A stretch of DNA of 64,000 nucleotides from Crassaminicella profunda (GCF_019884785.1 NZ_CP082326.1:1233355-1297354); one strand, 5' to 3'. Positions 15,331-24,854 are shown, counted from the first letter of the stretch. Numbers and translations are program-made. Notes: generated by a model not told the origin, from the letters alone.

Positions 15331-16614
15331 ATGACACAAAATTTAAATGATATAAGAAAAGAGAAAAGATTTAAAAGGTTTGAAAGGAATATGATCAGAT
15401 TATCTTATAAAGCTATTAAGGATCTTGAAGAAATGAAAGGATGTCCTGAAAATTTCAAATATTTCAGCAATGTATTAAAGAGAACTTTTGTGGATGGTGA
15501 GAGTTTAAAGGATAGAGAAAAGGTAGATACCATAGGCACATATTGCGTAATGATTCCAGAAGAATTGATCTATGCTTCTGGAGCATTACCTGTAAGATTG
15601 TGTGGAGGAAATCATATTGCTACATTGGCAGGAGATGAAAGAGCACCTAGAGATGCATGTCCTCTTGTACGTGCATCCATAGGATTTCAGGCTTATGATC
15701 TTTTACCGATCTATAAGGATTGTAAAGCATTGATGATTCCTACAACATGTGATGGAAAAAGGAAAATGACATCTATTCTCTCAAAGTATAAAAAAGTCAT
15801 TCCTCTTCATGTTCCTACATTAAAAGATGAAGAAGAAGCAAAGGAAAGCTTTTTAAAAGATTTGTATGCTTTAAAGAACACTTTAGAGAAAATGACAGGA
15901 AATGAAATAACCTATGATCGATTAAAGTATGCCACTCAGGCTATAGCTTCTGCTCAATATGAAATTAGACGACTATACAATATAAAAAAGCAAAATCCTT
16001 CTGTCATAAAGGGAACTGCAGCTATGGCAATATTAAATGCATATGCATATGATCGGGTGGATTTGTGGGCGGATGCCTTATCTAAATTAAATGATGAGTT
16101 AGAAAAAAGAATTAGAGAAAAGGAGTGTATAGGCTCTGAAAGATCTCCTAGGATACTTATTACAGGGTCACCAGTTGTTTTTCCAAATATGAAAATTCCT
16201 TATTTGATTGAAGAACAGGGAGGAATTGTTGCAGCAGATGAGACATGCATGGGAGAGAGAGGTCTTTATGATCCTGTGGCAGTAACAGATAATTCTTTTG
16301 ATGGGATGATGAGAGGATTAGCAGCAAGATATACTTTGCCATGTACTTGTCCATCCTTTACCTATAATGATGAAAGAGTATTTAAAATAAAGCAACTTAT
16401 AAAGGATTTTCATATAGATGGTATAGTTTACCATGTTATTAGAGGATGTGTATCTTATGATTTTGAACTAAGAAATATTGAAGAGGAAATGAAGAAACTA
16501 AATATACCTATACTTAGAGTTGAAACAGATTATAATACAGAAGATGTGGAGCAACTAAGGATAAGAATCGAAGCATTTATGGAAATGATTCAAGTAGAAA
16601 AAATAAAAGGATAA
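15331..16614 (+). CDS. 2-hydroxyacyl-CoA dehydratase/double-cubane cluster-type protein, cysteines intact
   Basis: 427 residues. Candidate cluster cysteines are Cys72 (GTYCVMIPEE), Cys91 (RLCGG), Cys110 (PRDACPLVRAS), Cys140 (PTTCDGKRKM), Cys306, Cys338, Cys340 (LPCTCPSF) and Cys373 (RGCVSYDFEL). This fits the HgdB/BcrC/double-cubane family, in which an activator ATPase injects electrons for difficult reductions. No CoA-transferase, acyl-CoA dehydrogenase or Etf gene is nearby, so the fermentative dehydratase role is unlikely. A double-cubane reductase is the better label, but its substrate is unknown. Confidence 0.85.
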   Translation: MTQNLNDIRKEKRFKRFERNMIRLSYKAIKDLEEMKGCPENFKYFSNVLKRTFVDGESLKDREKVDTIGTYCVMIPEELIYASGALPVRLCGGNHIATLAGDERAPRDACPLVRASIGFQAYDLLPIYKDCKALMIPTTCDGKRKMTSILSKYKKVIPLHVPTLKDEEEAKESFLKDLYALKNTLEKMTGNEITYDRLKYATQAIASAQYEIRRLYNIKKQNPSVIKGTAAMAILNAYAYDRVDLWADALSKLNDELEKRIREKECIGSERSPRILITGSPVVFPNMKIPYLIEEQGGIVAADETCMGERGLYDPVAVTDNSFDGMMRGLAARYTLPCTCPSFTYNDERVFKIKQLIKDFHIDGIVYHVIRGCVSYDFELRNIEEEMKKLNIPILRVETDYNTEDVEQLRIRIEAFMEMIQVEKIKG

Positions 16615-16630
16615 AGAGGGGAGAAAAAAT

Positions 16631-17416
16631 ATGAGATATTTTGCAGGAATTGATGCAGGATCTACTTATGTAAAAGCAGCATTAATAGATGAAAAAGGGG
16701 TCGTAGGTGTAAAGGTAGCTAATACGGGGATTGATAATGTGACTACTGCAAAAAGATTATTAGAAGAATTAGCAAAAGATGCGAATATAAAATTTGAAGA
16801 TATTTCCTTTATCATGGCAACGGGATATAGTAGAAGAGGGATTGAAATTGCGAGTGATAATATTTCTGAAATTACAGCTCATGCATATGGAGTAAGGCTT
16901 ACTGCACCAGAGGGAGTAAAACCTAGATTGATTATAGATATTGGAGGACAAGACAGTAAAGTAATTTCTTTAGATGAAAACCTTCAAGTAAATAATTTTG
17001 TTATGAATGATAAATGTGCTGCAGGAACAGGAAAATTTATAGAGGTAATTGCGGGGTTACTAGAAACCACAATTGATCAAGTAGGATACTTATCCCTTGA
17101 AAGTATAGATCCTTGTGATATCAATAGTACATGTGTTGTTTTTGCACAATCAGAAGTGATTTCATTGATGGCTAGAAAAATTGATCGAAAGGATATTTTA
17201 GCAGGAATGCATTTATCCATGGCTAAGAGGGTTTCAAAAATGGCGAGAAAGTTTGATGTGAATGTAGATGTACTTATGACTGGAGGAGGAGCATTAAACA
17301 GTGGACTTCACGGGGCTTTTGAAGATGAATTGATGACAGATATATTTGTAGCAAATTATCCACAATTTAATGGGGCTATTGGTGCGGCATTGATTGGAAG
17401 AGAAAGGGCTGAGTGA
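16631..17416 (+). CDS. ATP-dependent activator (HgdC/BadF-type ATPase)
   Basis: 261 residues, the normal length. ASKHA ATPase motifs: GIDAGSTYVKAALID at 6-20, DIGGQDSKV at 103-111, and TGGGALNSG near 217. Cys129 (NDKCAAGTGKF) and Cys168 (STCVVFAQSE) are the conserved pair whose four copies in the homodimer hold one bridging 4Fe-4S cluster. ATP hydrolysis drives one electron into the partner protein. A ribosome site GAGGGGAG precedes ATG. It lies directly after its likely partner at 15331. Confidence 0.93.
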   Translation: MRYFAGIDAGSTYVKAALIDEKGVVGVKVANTGIDNVTTAKRLLEELAKDANIKFEDISFIMATGYSRRGIEIASDNISEITAHAYGVRLTAPEGVKPRLIIDIGGQDSKVISLDENLQVNNFVMNDKCAAGTGKFIEVIAGLLETTIDQVGYLSLESIDPCDINSTCVVFAQSEVISLMARKIDRKDILAGMHLSMAKRVSKMARKFDVNVDVLMTGGGALNSGLHGAFEDELMTDIFVANYPQFNGAIGAALIGRERAE

Positions 17417-18111
17417 TCTATATGGAAAATATTATTGCTCAGTATGGCTCTCCCTTTATGGCAGCCATATTGATTGGTTTAGGATGTGGTTTTTCTTGTG
17501 GTTCAACAAGTACAGTTTTTTTAACCACTTATATTATGGGAAATGAAAATGATACAAAAAAAGGATTCTTTTCTGTAATACATTTTCTTTTAGGAAAAAT
17601 AATGGTTATGATTTTATTAGGGCTTATTTCATCCTTGATGGGAACTGCAATCATTGGACAAAATACAACTATTGGAGGATTTGATTCGAAAATTATATTA
17701 AATATTGTTGAAATTTTCACAGGGATTATGATTCTTTATAAGTTGTTTAAAAAGAAAAGCTGTTGTGATAAAAAAAGCTGTAGCAAAACTGTTACGAACA
17801 AAGAAAAAAAGGAAAGAATTATTGAGCATGTTCCTTTATGGTTAGCAGGTGTAGCATATGGTATGACGCCATGTTATCCTCTAGCTGTGATGCTTTTATT
17901 TTCAGCAACGCTAACATCATTAAATGCATGTCTTTTAATGTTGGTATTTGGTATTTTTAATTCCATATCACCTGTGATAATTTATGGTACTATGGCTGGA
18001 TATTTTTCAAAGAAAATGTATAAGGAAATTCCTCAATATGTGCATTTAATCCAAGGAATGGCGGCGGTTATATTTATATTTGTTGGTGTATACCCATTCA
18101 TAATAAAATAG
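17413..18111 (+). CDS. CcdA/DsbD-like six-helix membrane protein
   Basis: Two starts are possible: GTG 17413, overlapping the previous stop by 4 bp, or ATG 17422. About six helices. Intramembrane cysteines appear as GLGCGFSCGS near residue 24 and TPCYPL near residue 157; a cytoplasmic loop carries CCDKKSC. This pattern fits the DsbD_2/CcdA group that moves reducing equivalents across the membrane by thiol exchange. As last gene of the Fe-S operon it may deliver electrons outward or help mature an outer-face component. Confidence 0.8.
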   Translation: MIYMENIIAQYGSPFMAAILIGLGCGFSCGSTSTVFLTTYIMGNENDTKKGFFSVIHFLLGKIMVMILLGLISSLMGTAIIGQNTTIGGFDSKIILNIVEIFTGIMILYKLFKKKSCCDKKSCSKTVTNKEKKERIIEHVPLWLAGVAYGMTPCYPLAVMLLFSATLTSLNACLLMLVFGIFNSISPVIIYGTMAGYFSKKMYKEIPQYVHLIQGMAAVIFIFVGVYPFIIK

Positions 18112-18292
18112 AGTGGGGATAAAGGTTTAATGCTTTTTCAAAAAAATACCATCTGAGGTTTTTGATAGTTGTATAATTCATAGAGATTCATAAATTGATT
18201 GAGTATTTGAATTGTTTTACGATTTATTATTGGTAAATTTATTGATATAATATAGGAAATCATTTAAAAACAAAAAGGGAGGCAAAATTATA

Positions 18293-18976
18293 GTGAAAGC
18301 ATATAGAATACTCATTATAGAAGATGAAGAAAAAATCGCTAGGTTTGTTGAACTAGAGCTTAAATATGAGGAGTATGAAGTAGCTATAAAACATGATGGG
18401 AGAGAAGGCCTTAAAGAAATTGAAGAAAGAGACTATGATTTAGTAATATTAGATATTATGCTTCCAGGAATTAATGGTATGGAGGTTTGTAGAAGGGTAA
18501 GACGCTTTTCAGATGTACCCATCATTATGTTGACAGCGAAAGATCAGGTTGAGGATAAGGTTATGGGGCTTGATTTAGGCGCCCATGATTATTTGACAAA
18601 GCCCTTTGCAATAGAAGAATTATTAGCAAGAATTCGAGGGGTTTTGAAAAGAGCACAAGGAGTAAGGAAAAATAGTAATCATATAAAAATAAAAAATTTG
18701 ACCATAAATACAGATATTCATCAAGTAAAAGTAGGAGAAAATCTTATAGATTTGACTAAGAGAGAATATGAGTTATTAGCATATCTTCTTAAAAATAAGC
18801 AAATCGTTTTAACAAGGGAACAGATACTAGAAGCTGTATGGGGATATGATTATCTAGGAGATACTAACGTGGTGGATGTATATATAAGATATTTAAGAAG
18901 TAAAATTGATGATCCATATAAAGAAAAGTATATTCATACAGTAAGAGGAGTAGGGTATGTGATTAAAGATGAATAA
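18293..18976 (+). CDS. OmpR/PhoB-family response regulator
   Basis: 227 residues. Receiver domain 1-120 with the acidic pair IIEDEEK, phospho-acceptor Asp in LVILDIMLPG (about residue 54), Thr in MLTAKD and Lys in LTKPF. A winged-helix DNA-binding domain spans about 132-226 (LTKREYELLAYLLKN, then VDVYIRYLRSKID and TVRGVGYVI). The closest named relatives by eye are ArlR/CzcR-like regulators. OmpR-type regulators bind tandem 11-bp repeats, so this one is a candidate for boxes A-D, although a PhoB encoded elsewhere is equally possible. Overlaps its kinase by 8 bp. Confidence 0.95.
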   Translation: MKAYRILIIEDEEKIARFVELELKYEEYEVAIKHDGREGLKEIEERDYDLVILDIMLPGINGMEVCRRVRRFSDVPIIMLTAKDQVEDKVMGLDLGAHDYLTKPFAIEELLARIRGVLKRAQGVRKNSNHIKIKNLTINTDIHQVKVGENLIDLTKREYELLAYLLKNKQIVLTREQILEAVWGYDYLGDTNVVDVYIRYLRSKIDDPYKEKYIHTVRGVGYVIKDE

Positions 18977-20375
18977 AATAAAATTAAAGAATTTTAAAAA
19001 CAAAAGAATATCCATCTCTTTTAAATTGACAGCAATCTATGCAGTGATTCTTTCTTTGATTCTAATTATTATTAGTATGATGAGTAATTGGCAAGTTAAA
19101 CGTATTTTAGTACAGCAAACAAAGGAAGAACTACAAAAGACCTATCAATTGGTTGAAGCATACATTCAAGAAGGAAAACCTATCAATGAAGATTTATTCA
19201 AAGAAATAAATTTTAATAATATCTATTTGAAAATTTATAATGAAAATGGCGTAATATTAGAAAGTAAATACAAAGCTGTTGATCAAGAAATATACAATCA
19301 AGTAGAGGGTGGTGGAGGAAATTGGGATAACTATGAATGGGAAGATATTGATCAAGTAGATGTATTTTATATGCATAAGGAGCTATCAAAAGATACGAAG
19401 TTATATTCTATGTTGTTAGTAAAAAACATAGAGGAACAAGACCATTTCGTGCAAATATTGGATAATAATTTAATGATGATGAATATAGTAGGGGTCATCA
19501 TAGCAATTTTATCAGGTATTTATTTGAGTAAAAAACTATTATTCCCCATAAAAAAGATTACCAATGCAGCAAAAGAAATCAGTGTTTATGATTTGAATAG
19601 TCGAATAGATATTGGAGGTCCTGATGATGAATTAAAGGAACTTGCATGTACCTTTAATGATATGATTGGGCGATTACAAGAATCTTTTGAAAGACAAAAG
19701 CAGTTTGTTTCGGATGCTTCCCATGAGTTAAGAACTCCTATTGCTGTTATTCAAGGATATATAAATTTACTTGATAGATGGGGAAAGGATGATCGGGAAG
19801 TTTTAGAAGAATCTATTGATGCAATAAAAAGTGAGACAGAAAATATGAAAAGGCTTTTAGAGCAACTTCTATTTTTAGCTAGAGGAGATAATGAATCCTA
19901 TAAGCTAGAGAAACAAGAGTTTAGATTGAGTGAACTAATAGAGGATATTATAAAAGAAACGAAATTAATAGATCAAATCCATGAAATTGAATGTTTTGTA
20001 GATCAAGATACATGGATATATGCTGATTCTAAGCTAATAAAGCAAATGTTGAGAATATTGATGGATAACAGCATTAAATTTACGCCAGTAAATGGGAAAA
20101 TTAGAATTGCTTCAGAAAAATATAATAACCATGTAGTCATTCGTGTAGAGGATTCAGGGATTGGAATTCCTAAAGAAGATATTCCCTATATTTTTGATCG
20201 TTTCTATCGTTCTGATAAATCTAGGACAAAAGCTACTGGTGGTGCTGGACTGGGATTGTCTATTGCAAAATGGATTGTAGAAAGCCATAATGGAAATATA
20301 GAAGTAGAAAGTCAATTGGAAAAAGGCACAAAAATGATTGTAAAATTACCAATCCATAAAAATCACTTATCTTAA
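18969..20375 (+). CDS. Sensor histidine kinase paired with the response regulator
   Basis: 468 residues. TM1 about 17-38, an extracellular sensor loop of about 130 residues with an unusual GGGGNWDNYEWEDIDQ segment, TM2 about 164-184, HAMP, HisKA with FVSDASHELRTPIAVIQGY (phospho-His), and HATPase with MDNSIKFTP (N box), DSGIGIPKEDIPYIFDRFYR and GGAGLGLSIAK. Domain plan is ArlS/CzcS-like. The signal is unknown; the loop is not a recognisable PAS or Cache domain. Confidence 0.95.
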   Translation: MNKIKLKNFKNKRISISFKLTAIYAVILSLILIIISMMSNWQVKRILVQQTKEELQKTYQLVEAYIQEGKPINEDLFKEINFNNIYLKIYNENGVILESKYKAVDQEIYNQVEGGGGNWDNYEWEDIDQVDVFYMHKELSKDTKLYSMLLVKNIEEQDHFVQILDNNLMMMNIVGVIIAILSGIYLSKKLLFPIKKITNAAKEISVYDLNSRIDIGGPDDELKELACTFNDMIGRLQESFERQKQFVSDASHELRTPIAVIQGYINLLDRWGKDDREVLEESIDAIKSETENMKRLLEQLLFLARGDNESYKLEKQEFRLSELIEDIIKETKLIDQIHEIECFVDQDTWIYADSKLIKQMLRILMDNSIKFTPVNGKIRIASEKYNNHVVIRVEDSGIGIPKEDIPYIFDRFYRSDKSRTKATGGAGLGLSIAKWIVESHNGNIEVESQLEKGTKMIVKLPIHKNHLS

Positions 20376-20395
20376 AATTGATGAGTGATTTTTTT
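20358..20395 (+). terminator. Terminator after histidine kinase gene
   Basis: Stem AAAATCACTTATC / GATGAGTGATTTT followed by T residues; it overlaps the stop region. Confidence 0.8.
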
Positions 20396-20463
20396 GACAA
20401 AATTTTGATCGTTTGGACACGGTATTAGAGGGGGAATATATATATAGAAATTCATTTGAGGAA

Positions 20464-20492
20464 TTGAAATTTATCGAAATTTCATTTATAAT
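20464..20492 (+). promoter_or_regulatory. Promoter of LacI-family regulator gene
   Basis: TTGAAA 20464-20469, 17-bp spacer, TATAAT 20487-20492. Confidence 0.75.
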
Positions 20493-20499
20493 AAATATG

Positions 20500-20517
20500 A
20501 AACCGGTAACACGGTTT
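20500..20517. promoter_or_regulatory. Operator candidate for the LacI-family regulator
   Basis: AAACCG-GTAACA-CGGTTT lies at the expected transcription start. It shares CGGTWACAC with the site before deoC, which suggests autoregulation. Confidence 0.5.
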
Positions 20518-20559
20518 GATTTGCTACCTGTTTTATGGGGCATATAGGGAGGAACAAAA

Positions 20560-21582
20560 ATGCCTATTACAATCAATGATATTGCTAAGGAATCAGGAGT
20601 ATCTCGTGCAACTGTATCGAGAGTTTTAAATGATTCAGGATATGTAAAAGATGAAACAAGACAAAAGGTTTTAAAAGCAATAAAAGAATTAAACTATACA
20701 CCTAGTGCTATTGCAAGGAGTTTATCTACAAGAAAAACAAATACAATAGGTGTAATTGTTCCTGAAATCAATGACCCGTTTTTTGGAGAAATTATAAAGG
20801 GAGTCAGTCAAGTAGCAGATGATCACAATTTGAATATTATTTTATTTAATACAGATGATAATGTAGAAAAGGAATTAAAAGCTCTACAGCTTTTAAAAGA
20901 GCAAAGAATTCAAGGTATTCTCATTACACCTACTTTTTCTAAAGAAAAAGAAAACCGTGAATATTTAGGGACACTTGAAAAGTTCGGAATACCTGTTATT
21001 TTAATAGATGGACATGTGAAATATGAAAACTTCAGTGGCGTTTTCATTGACCATATAAAAGGTGCTTATGATGGAACAGAATCACTCATTAAAGAAGGAC
21101 ATAAAAAAATAGCAATCATCAATGGACAGATGGACTCAAGACCTGCCAAAGAAAGATTTATTGGATATAAAAAAGCATTAGCTATGAATAATATTCCTTT
21201 AGAAGAACGATATATTTTTTATGGAGAATATAAGTATGAACATGCTTATGAGATAACAAAGGAAATATTAAAAATGGAAGATCCACCTACTGCTATTTTT
21301 GTAAGTAGTAATATGATGATTTTAGGATGTATCAAAGCATTTTATGAGGAAAAAATTAATGTCCCACAAGATATAGCAATTATCGGATTTGATAAGTTAG
21401 AAGTTCTAAATATCATAGGAATGAATATTAGCTGTATTAATGGGCCTACCTTAGAATTAGGAAGAAAAGGAATGAAAATGCTTATAGATCGTCTAAATGA
21501 TGAAAAAAATAAAGAAATAAGAAGAATGACCCTTTTACCAGAGATTATATTAAATGGGTCAGAAAAATATGTTGAAAAATAG
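20560..21582 (+). CDS. LacI-family transcriptional regulator of deoxynucleoside operon
   Basis: 340 residues. The N-terminal helix-turn-helix reads TINDIAKESGVSRATVSRVL with the hinge helix SAIARSLSTRKTNTIGVIVP near residues 48-67. A periplasmic-binding-protein-like effector domain follows (NDPFFGEIIKG; GHKKIAIINGQ; IGFDKLEV). Upstream of deoC and pyrimidine-nucleoside phosphorylase, it probably acts like CytR or DeoR as a nucleoside-responsive repressor, although sequence alone does not show the effector. Its own promoter carries a matching operator. Confidence 0.92.
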   Translation: MPITINDIAKESGVSRATVSRVLNDSGYVKDETRQKVLKAIKELNYTPSAIARSLSTRKTNTIGVIVPEINDPFFGEIIKGVSQVADDHNLNIILFNTDDNVEKELKALQLLKEQRIQGILITPTFSKEKENREYLGTLEKFGIPVILIDGHVKYENFSGVFIDHIKGAYDGTESLIKEGHKKIAIINGQMDSRPAKERFIGYKKALAMNNIPLEERYIFYGEYKYEHAYEITKEILKMEDPPTAIFVSSNMMILGCIKAFYEEKINVPQDIAIIGFDKLEVLNIIGMNISCINGPTLELGRKGMKMLIDRLNDEKNKEIRRMTLLPEIILNGSEKYVEK

Positions 21583-21608
21583 ATGTGAATGATGAATCAT
21601 TCACATCT
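21581..21608 (+). terminator. Strong hairpin after LacI gene, weak U tail
   Basis: Perfect 12-bp stem AGATGTGAATGA / TCATTCACATCT with a TGAA loop starting inside the stop codon. No T-run follows, so it may be an mRNA end-protecting hairpin rather than a full terminator. Confidence 0.55.
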
Positions 21609-21620
21609 CAAATTACAAAG

Positions 21621-21638
21621 ATGTGTAACCGCTCACAT
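21621..21638. promoter_or_regulatory. Operator candidate upstream of deoC
   Basis: On the minus strand it reads ATGTGAGCGGTTACACAT, with ATGTG/CACAT arms and a CGGTTACAC core like the operator at 20500. Location just before deoC fits repression by the LacI-family protein. Confidence 0.5.
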
Positions 21639-21695
21639 GATTTTGAGAAGGCTTATAAAAATTTAAATATTAAATAATAAAAGGAGAGGATTAAA

Positions 21696-22364
21696 ATGAA
21701 AATGCAAGAATATATTGATCACACCTTATTAAAACCACAATCTACAGAGGAACAAATCAAAAAAGTTTGTGCTGAAGCAAGAGAATATGGATTTGCTTCT
21801 GTATGTGTAAATGCATACTATACTTCCCTCGTAAGAGATGAATTAGAAGGAACAAATGTAAAAACATGTGTCGTTGTAGGCTTTCCACTAGGGGCTACAA
21901 CAAAGGAAGTAAAAGCCTTTGAAACAAAGCAAGCCATTGAAAATGGAGCACAAGAAATTGATATGGTAATCAATGTAGGTGCATTAAAGAGCCAAAAATA
22001 TGATGTAGTAAAAGAAGATATAAAAGCAGTAGTAGATGCAGCAAAAGGTAAAGCTCTTGTAAAAGTAATTATAGAAACTTGTCTTCTAACTGAGGAAGAA
22101 AAAGTAAAGGTGTGTGAAATTTCAAAGGAAGCTGGAGCTGATTTTGTAAAAACTTCAACAGGTTTTTCAACAGGTGGAGCAACTGTAGAAGATGTAGCAT
22201 TGATGAGAAAAACAGTAGGACCTGATTTGGGGGTTAAGGCTTCTGGTGGTGTAAGAACGAGAGAAGATGCAGAATTAGTTATAAAAGCAGGAGCTAGTCG
22301 TATAGGAGCTAGTGCTTCTATTGCTATTGTTGAAGGAAAGAAAGATGAAAGTGCTGGATATTAA
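21696..22364 (+). CDS. deoC: Deoxyribose-phosphate aldolase
   Basis: 222 residues, the normal length. It cleaves 2-deoxyribose-5-phosphate to glyceraldehyde-3-phosphate and acetaldehyde. Class I aldolase motifs: IDHTLLKP near residue 7, [13 protein letters not shown] near 88, [10 protein letters not shown] near 127, the Schiff-base Lys in [15 protein letters not shown] near 151, and VKASGGVR near 178 (second Lys). Strong AAAGGAGAGG site. It forms an operon with the phosphorylase downstream, completing deoxynucleoside salvage. Confidence 0.97.
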   Translation: MKMQEYIDHTLLKPQSTEEQIKKVCAEAREYGFASVCVNAYYTSLVRDELEGTNVKTCVVVGFPLGATTKEVKAFETKQAIENGAQEIDMVINVGALKSQKYDVVKEDIKAVVDAAKGKALVKVIIETCLLTEEEKVKVCEISKEAGADFVKTSTGFSTGGATVEDVALMRKTVGPDLGVKASGGVRTREDAELVIKAGASRIGASASIAIVEGKKDESAGY

Positions 22365-22416
22365 TATCTAGCATTTAGGGATAAGGAAAACATTTGCAAA
22401 TTATGAGGTGATAATA

Positions 22417-23742
22417 ATGAGAATGTATGATTTGATTATGAAAAAAAGAAATGATGAAGAACTAACAACTAAAGAAATTAACTATTTTATACAAGGGTAT
22501 ACAAAAGGAGAAATTCCTGATTATCAAGTTTCAGCCTTAATGATGGCCATATATTTTCAAAAAATGAATAAACGAGAAACTGCTGATTTAACAAAGGCCA
22601 TGGTAGATAGTGGAGAAATCATTGATTTATCAGCTATTGAAGGGGTGAAAGTTGATAAACATAGTACGGGTGGTGTGGGTGATACGACTACATTAATCTT
22701 GGGTCCTATTGTTGCTGCAGCTGGAGCACCTGTTGCAAAAATGTCAGGTAGAGGTCTTGGGCATACAGGAGGAACTATTGATAAATTAGAGTCTTTTGAA
22801 GGGTTTTCAGTAGATATGTCTGTTGAAAAGTTTATAAAAAATGTAAATGAAAAGAAAATTGCCATAGGGGGACAAACTGCGAATTTAGCACCAGCAGATA
22901 AAAAGTTGTATGCTCTTCGCGATGTTACTGCAACAGTTGATAATATGTCTTTGATTGCAAGTAGTATTATGAGTAAAAAGATTGCATCAGGAGCTGATGC
23001 AATTGTACTTGATGTAAAAACGGGTAGTGGTGCTTTTATGAAAAAAGAAGAGGATGCTTTTTCATTAGCAAAAGAAATGGTAGATATAGGAACACATATT
23101 GGTAGAAATACAATTGGTGTAATAACAGATATGGATCAACCCCTAGGGTTTGCTGTTGGAAATGTGTTAGAGGTAAAAGAGGCCATTGATACATTAAAAG
23201 GAAAAGGTCCAAAAGATCTTACAGAGCTTTGTTTAGTTTTAGGATCACATATGCTTGTTTTAGGAGAAAGAGCGAGTACTGTTGAAGAAGCGAGAAAAAT
23301 ACTTGAGGATATTATTGCATCAGGGGATGGAATCACGAAGCTTAAAGAACTTGTGAAAGCACAAGGTGGAAATCCAGAGGTTGTTGACAATCCATCCTTA
23401 CTACCTACTGCAAGTATTATAGAGCCAGTATTAGCGAATGTAGATGGCTATGTAAAAGGGATAAAGGCTGATGATATAGGAAGAGCAGCTTTAGTACTTG
23501 GTGCAGGCCGTGAAACAAAGATAAGTGAAATAGATTTATCGGTAGGAATTGTTCTTCAAAAGAAGATTGGAGATTTTGTAAAAAAAGGAGAAGCCATTGC
23601 GACTATTCACGCCAATAATAAGGAGAAAGAAAAAATAGCTATGGATATGATTGCAGATGCATATGAAATAGTCAAAGAAAAGATTGAAGTAAAAACATTA
23701 ATTAAAGGAATCGTTTCAAAGAATGGTATAAACAAGTTTTAA
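22417..23742 (+). CDS. pdp: Pyrimidine-nucleoside phosphorylase
   Basis: 441 residues from ATG 22417, placed after GAGGTG; the GTG inside that site at 22408 is less likely. Family signature [17 protein letters not shown] near residue 82 and [17 protein letters not shown] near 109; substrate-binding [12 protein letters not shown] and [20 protein letters not shown] follow. It splits (deoxy)uridine and thymidine to base plus (deoxy)ribose-1-phosphate. The Lys and Ser pattern fits the Pdp/DeoA group; which bases are favoured cannot be told. Confidence 0.95.
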   Translation: MRMYDLIMKKRNDEELTTKEINYFIQGYTKGEIPDYQVSALMMAIYFQKMNKRETADLTKAMVDSGEIIDLSAIEGVKVDKHSTGGVGDTTTLILGPIVAAAGAPVAKMSGRGLGHTGGTIDKLESFEGFSVDMSVEKFIKNVNEKKIAIGGQTANLAPADKKLYALRDVTATVDNMSLIASSIMSKKIASGADAIVLDVKTGSGAFMKKEEDAFSLAKEMVDIGTHIGRNTIGVITDMDQPLGFAVGNVLEVKEAIDTLKGKGPKDLTELCLVLGSHMLVLGERASTVEEARKILEDIIASGDGITKLKELVKAQGGNPEVVDNPSLLPTASIIEPVLANVDGYVKGIKADDIGRAALVLGAGRETKISEIDLSVGIVLQKKIGDFVKKGEAIATIHANNKEKEKIAMDMIADAYEIVKEKIEVKTLIKGIVSKNGINKF

Positions 23743-23748
23743 AAAGGG

Positions 23749-23787
23749 AAAAATGTGGTAGATGAAGATACGTCTATCACATTTTTT
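23749..23787 (+). terminator. Terminator of deo operon
   Basis: Stem AAATGTGGTAGA / TCTATCACATTT with one G-U pair, followed by T6. Confidence 0.85.
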
Positions 23788-24014
23788 AATTTGTTAAAGA
23801 AAATATTATGTTAAGGAAAGTAAATGTAAATAAATAACAAAAAATAGATATTTTTATATATTGAAAAAATATTTATTTTTAGGGTATTATAGTATATGAT
23901 TAATAAATTTATTTAATAAAAAAATTATCATTTTTTTATAAAAATTATATTGAACATTATGATAATACAATATATAATTTTTCTTAGAATTTAAATAGAA
24001 ATGAGGAATGGTAA

Positions 24015-24833
24015 TTGGCAAAAAATATTACAAACAAGATAAAATTATATGGTTTTAATAATCTAACAAAATCATTAAGTTTTAATATTTATGATATTTG
24101 TTATACAAAAACTGAAGAGGATCAAAAAAGATATATTGAATATATTGATGAACAGTATAATTCTGAAAGATTAACAAAAATATTGACAGATGTTACAGAA
24201 ATCATAGGGGCAAGTGTTTTAAATGTTGCGAAACAAGACTATGATCCCCAAGGAGCAAGTGTAACATTATTGATTTCAGAAGAAGAAGTGCCTTTATATG
24301 TATTAGACCCTTCTTGTAATAGAGGAATATTAACACCAATCCGTGAAAATATTGTTGGACACTTAGATAAAAGTCATGTAACTGTTCATACTTATCCTGA
24401 AAGTCATCCACAAAATGATATAAGTACATTTAGGGTAGATATTGATGTGGCTACTTGTGGGGAAATTTCTCCTCTCAAAGCTTTAAATTATTTAATAGGT
24501 AGTTTTGATTCAGATATTATTACCATAGATTATAGAGTGAGAGGTTTTACGAGAGATATAGATGGTAAAAAGCATTTTATAGATCATGATATTAACTCTA
24601 TACAAAATTTTATTGCCAAAGAAACAATCCAAAGATATAGTTTAATCGATATGAATATTTATCAATCTAATATATTTCATACAAAGATGAAACTAAAGGA
24701 ATTTAAGCTTGATGATTATTTGTTTGAAAAAAATGAAAAAGATTTAAGTGTAGAAGAAAAAGAAGAAATTATTCATAAATTAGATGGAGAAATGACAGAA
24801 ATATTTTATGGAATAAATGTTTCAGAAGCTTAA
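24015..24833 (+). CDS. speD: S-adenosylmethionine decarboxylase proenzyme, E. coli SpeD type
   Basis: 272 residues from a TTG start after GAGGAATGG. The alignment with the enterobacterial SpeD class is evident: [18 protein letters not shown] at 13-30, [10 protein letters not shown] near 77, the self-cleavage site [17 protein letters not shown] with cleavage between Lys119 and Ser120 to make the pyruvoyl group, and [18 protein letters not shown] near 164. It supplies the aminopropyl donor for spermidine. No speE is adjacent. The 270 bases upstream are AT-rich without a visible riboswitch. Confidence 0.97.
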   Translation: MAKNITNKIKLYGFNNLTKSLSFNIYDICYTKTEEDQKRYIEYIDEQYNSERLTKILTDVTEIIGASVLNVAKQDYDPQGASVTLLISEEEVPLYVLDPSCNRGILTPIRENIVGHLDKSHVTVHTYPESHPQNDISTFRVDIDVATCGEISPLKALNYLIGSFDSDIITIDYRVRGFTRDIDGKKHFIDHDINSIQNFIAKETIQRYSLIDMNIYQSNIFHTKMKLKEFKLDDYLFEKNEKDLSVEEKEEIIHKLDGEMTEIFYGINVSEA

Positions 24834-24854
24834 GATTTACATGAAAAAAATTTC

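Noticed and set aside
18121-18292. 11-bp repeats before the response regulator gene
   Set aside because: ATTCATAGAG and ATTCATAAAT are repeated at a 10-bp step, and the distance rule to the -10 box is not met.
21621-21638. CRP-type site (TGTG-N6-TCACA) before deoC
   Set aside because: It matches CRP spacing by chance; no cAMP-CRP is expected in this lineage, and the similarity to the operator at 20500 explains it better.
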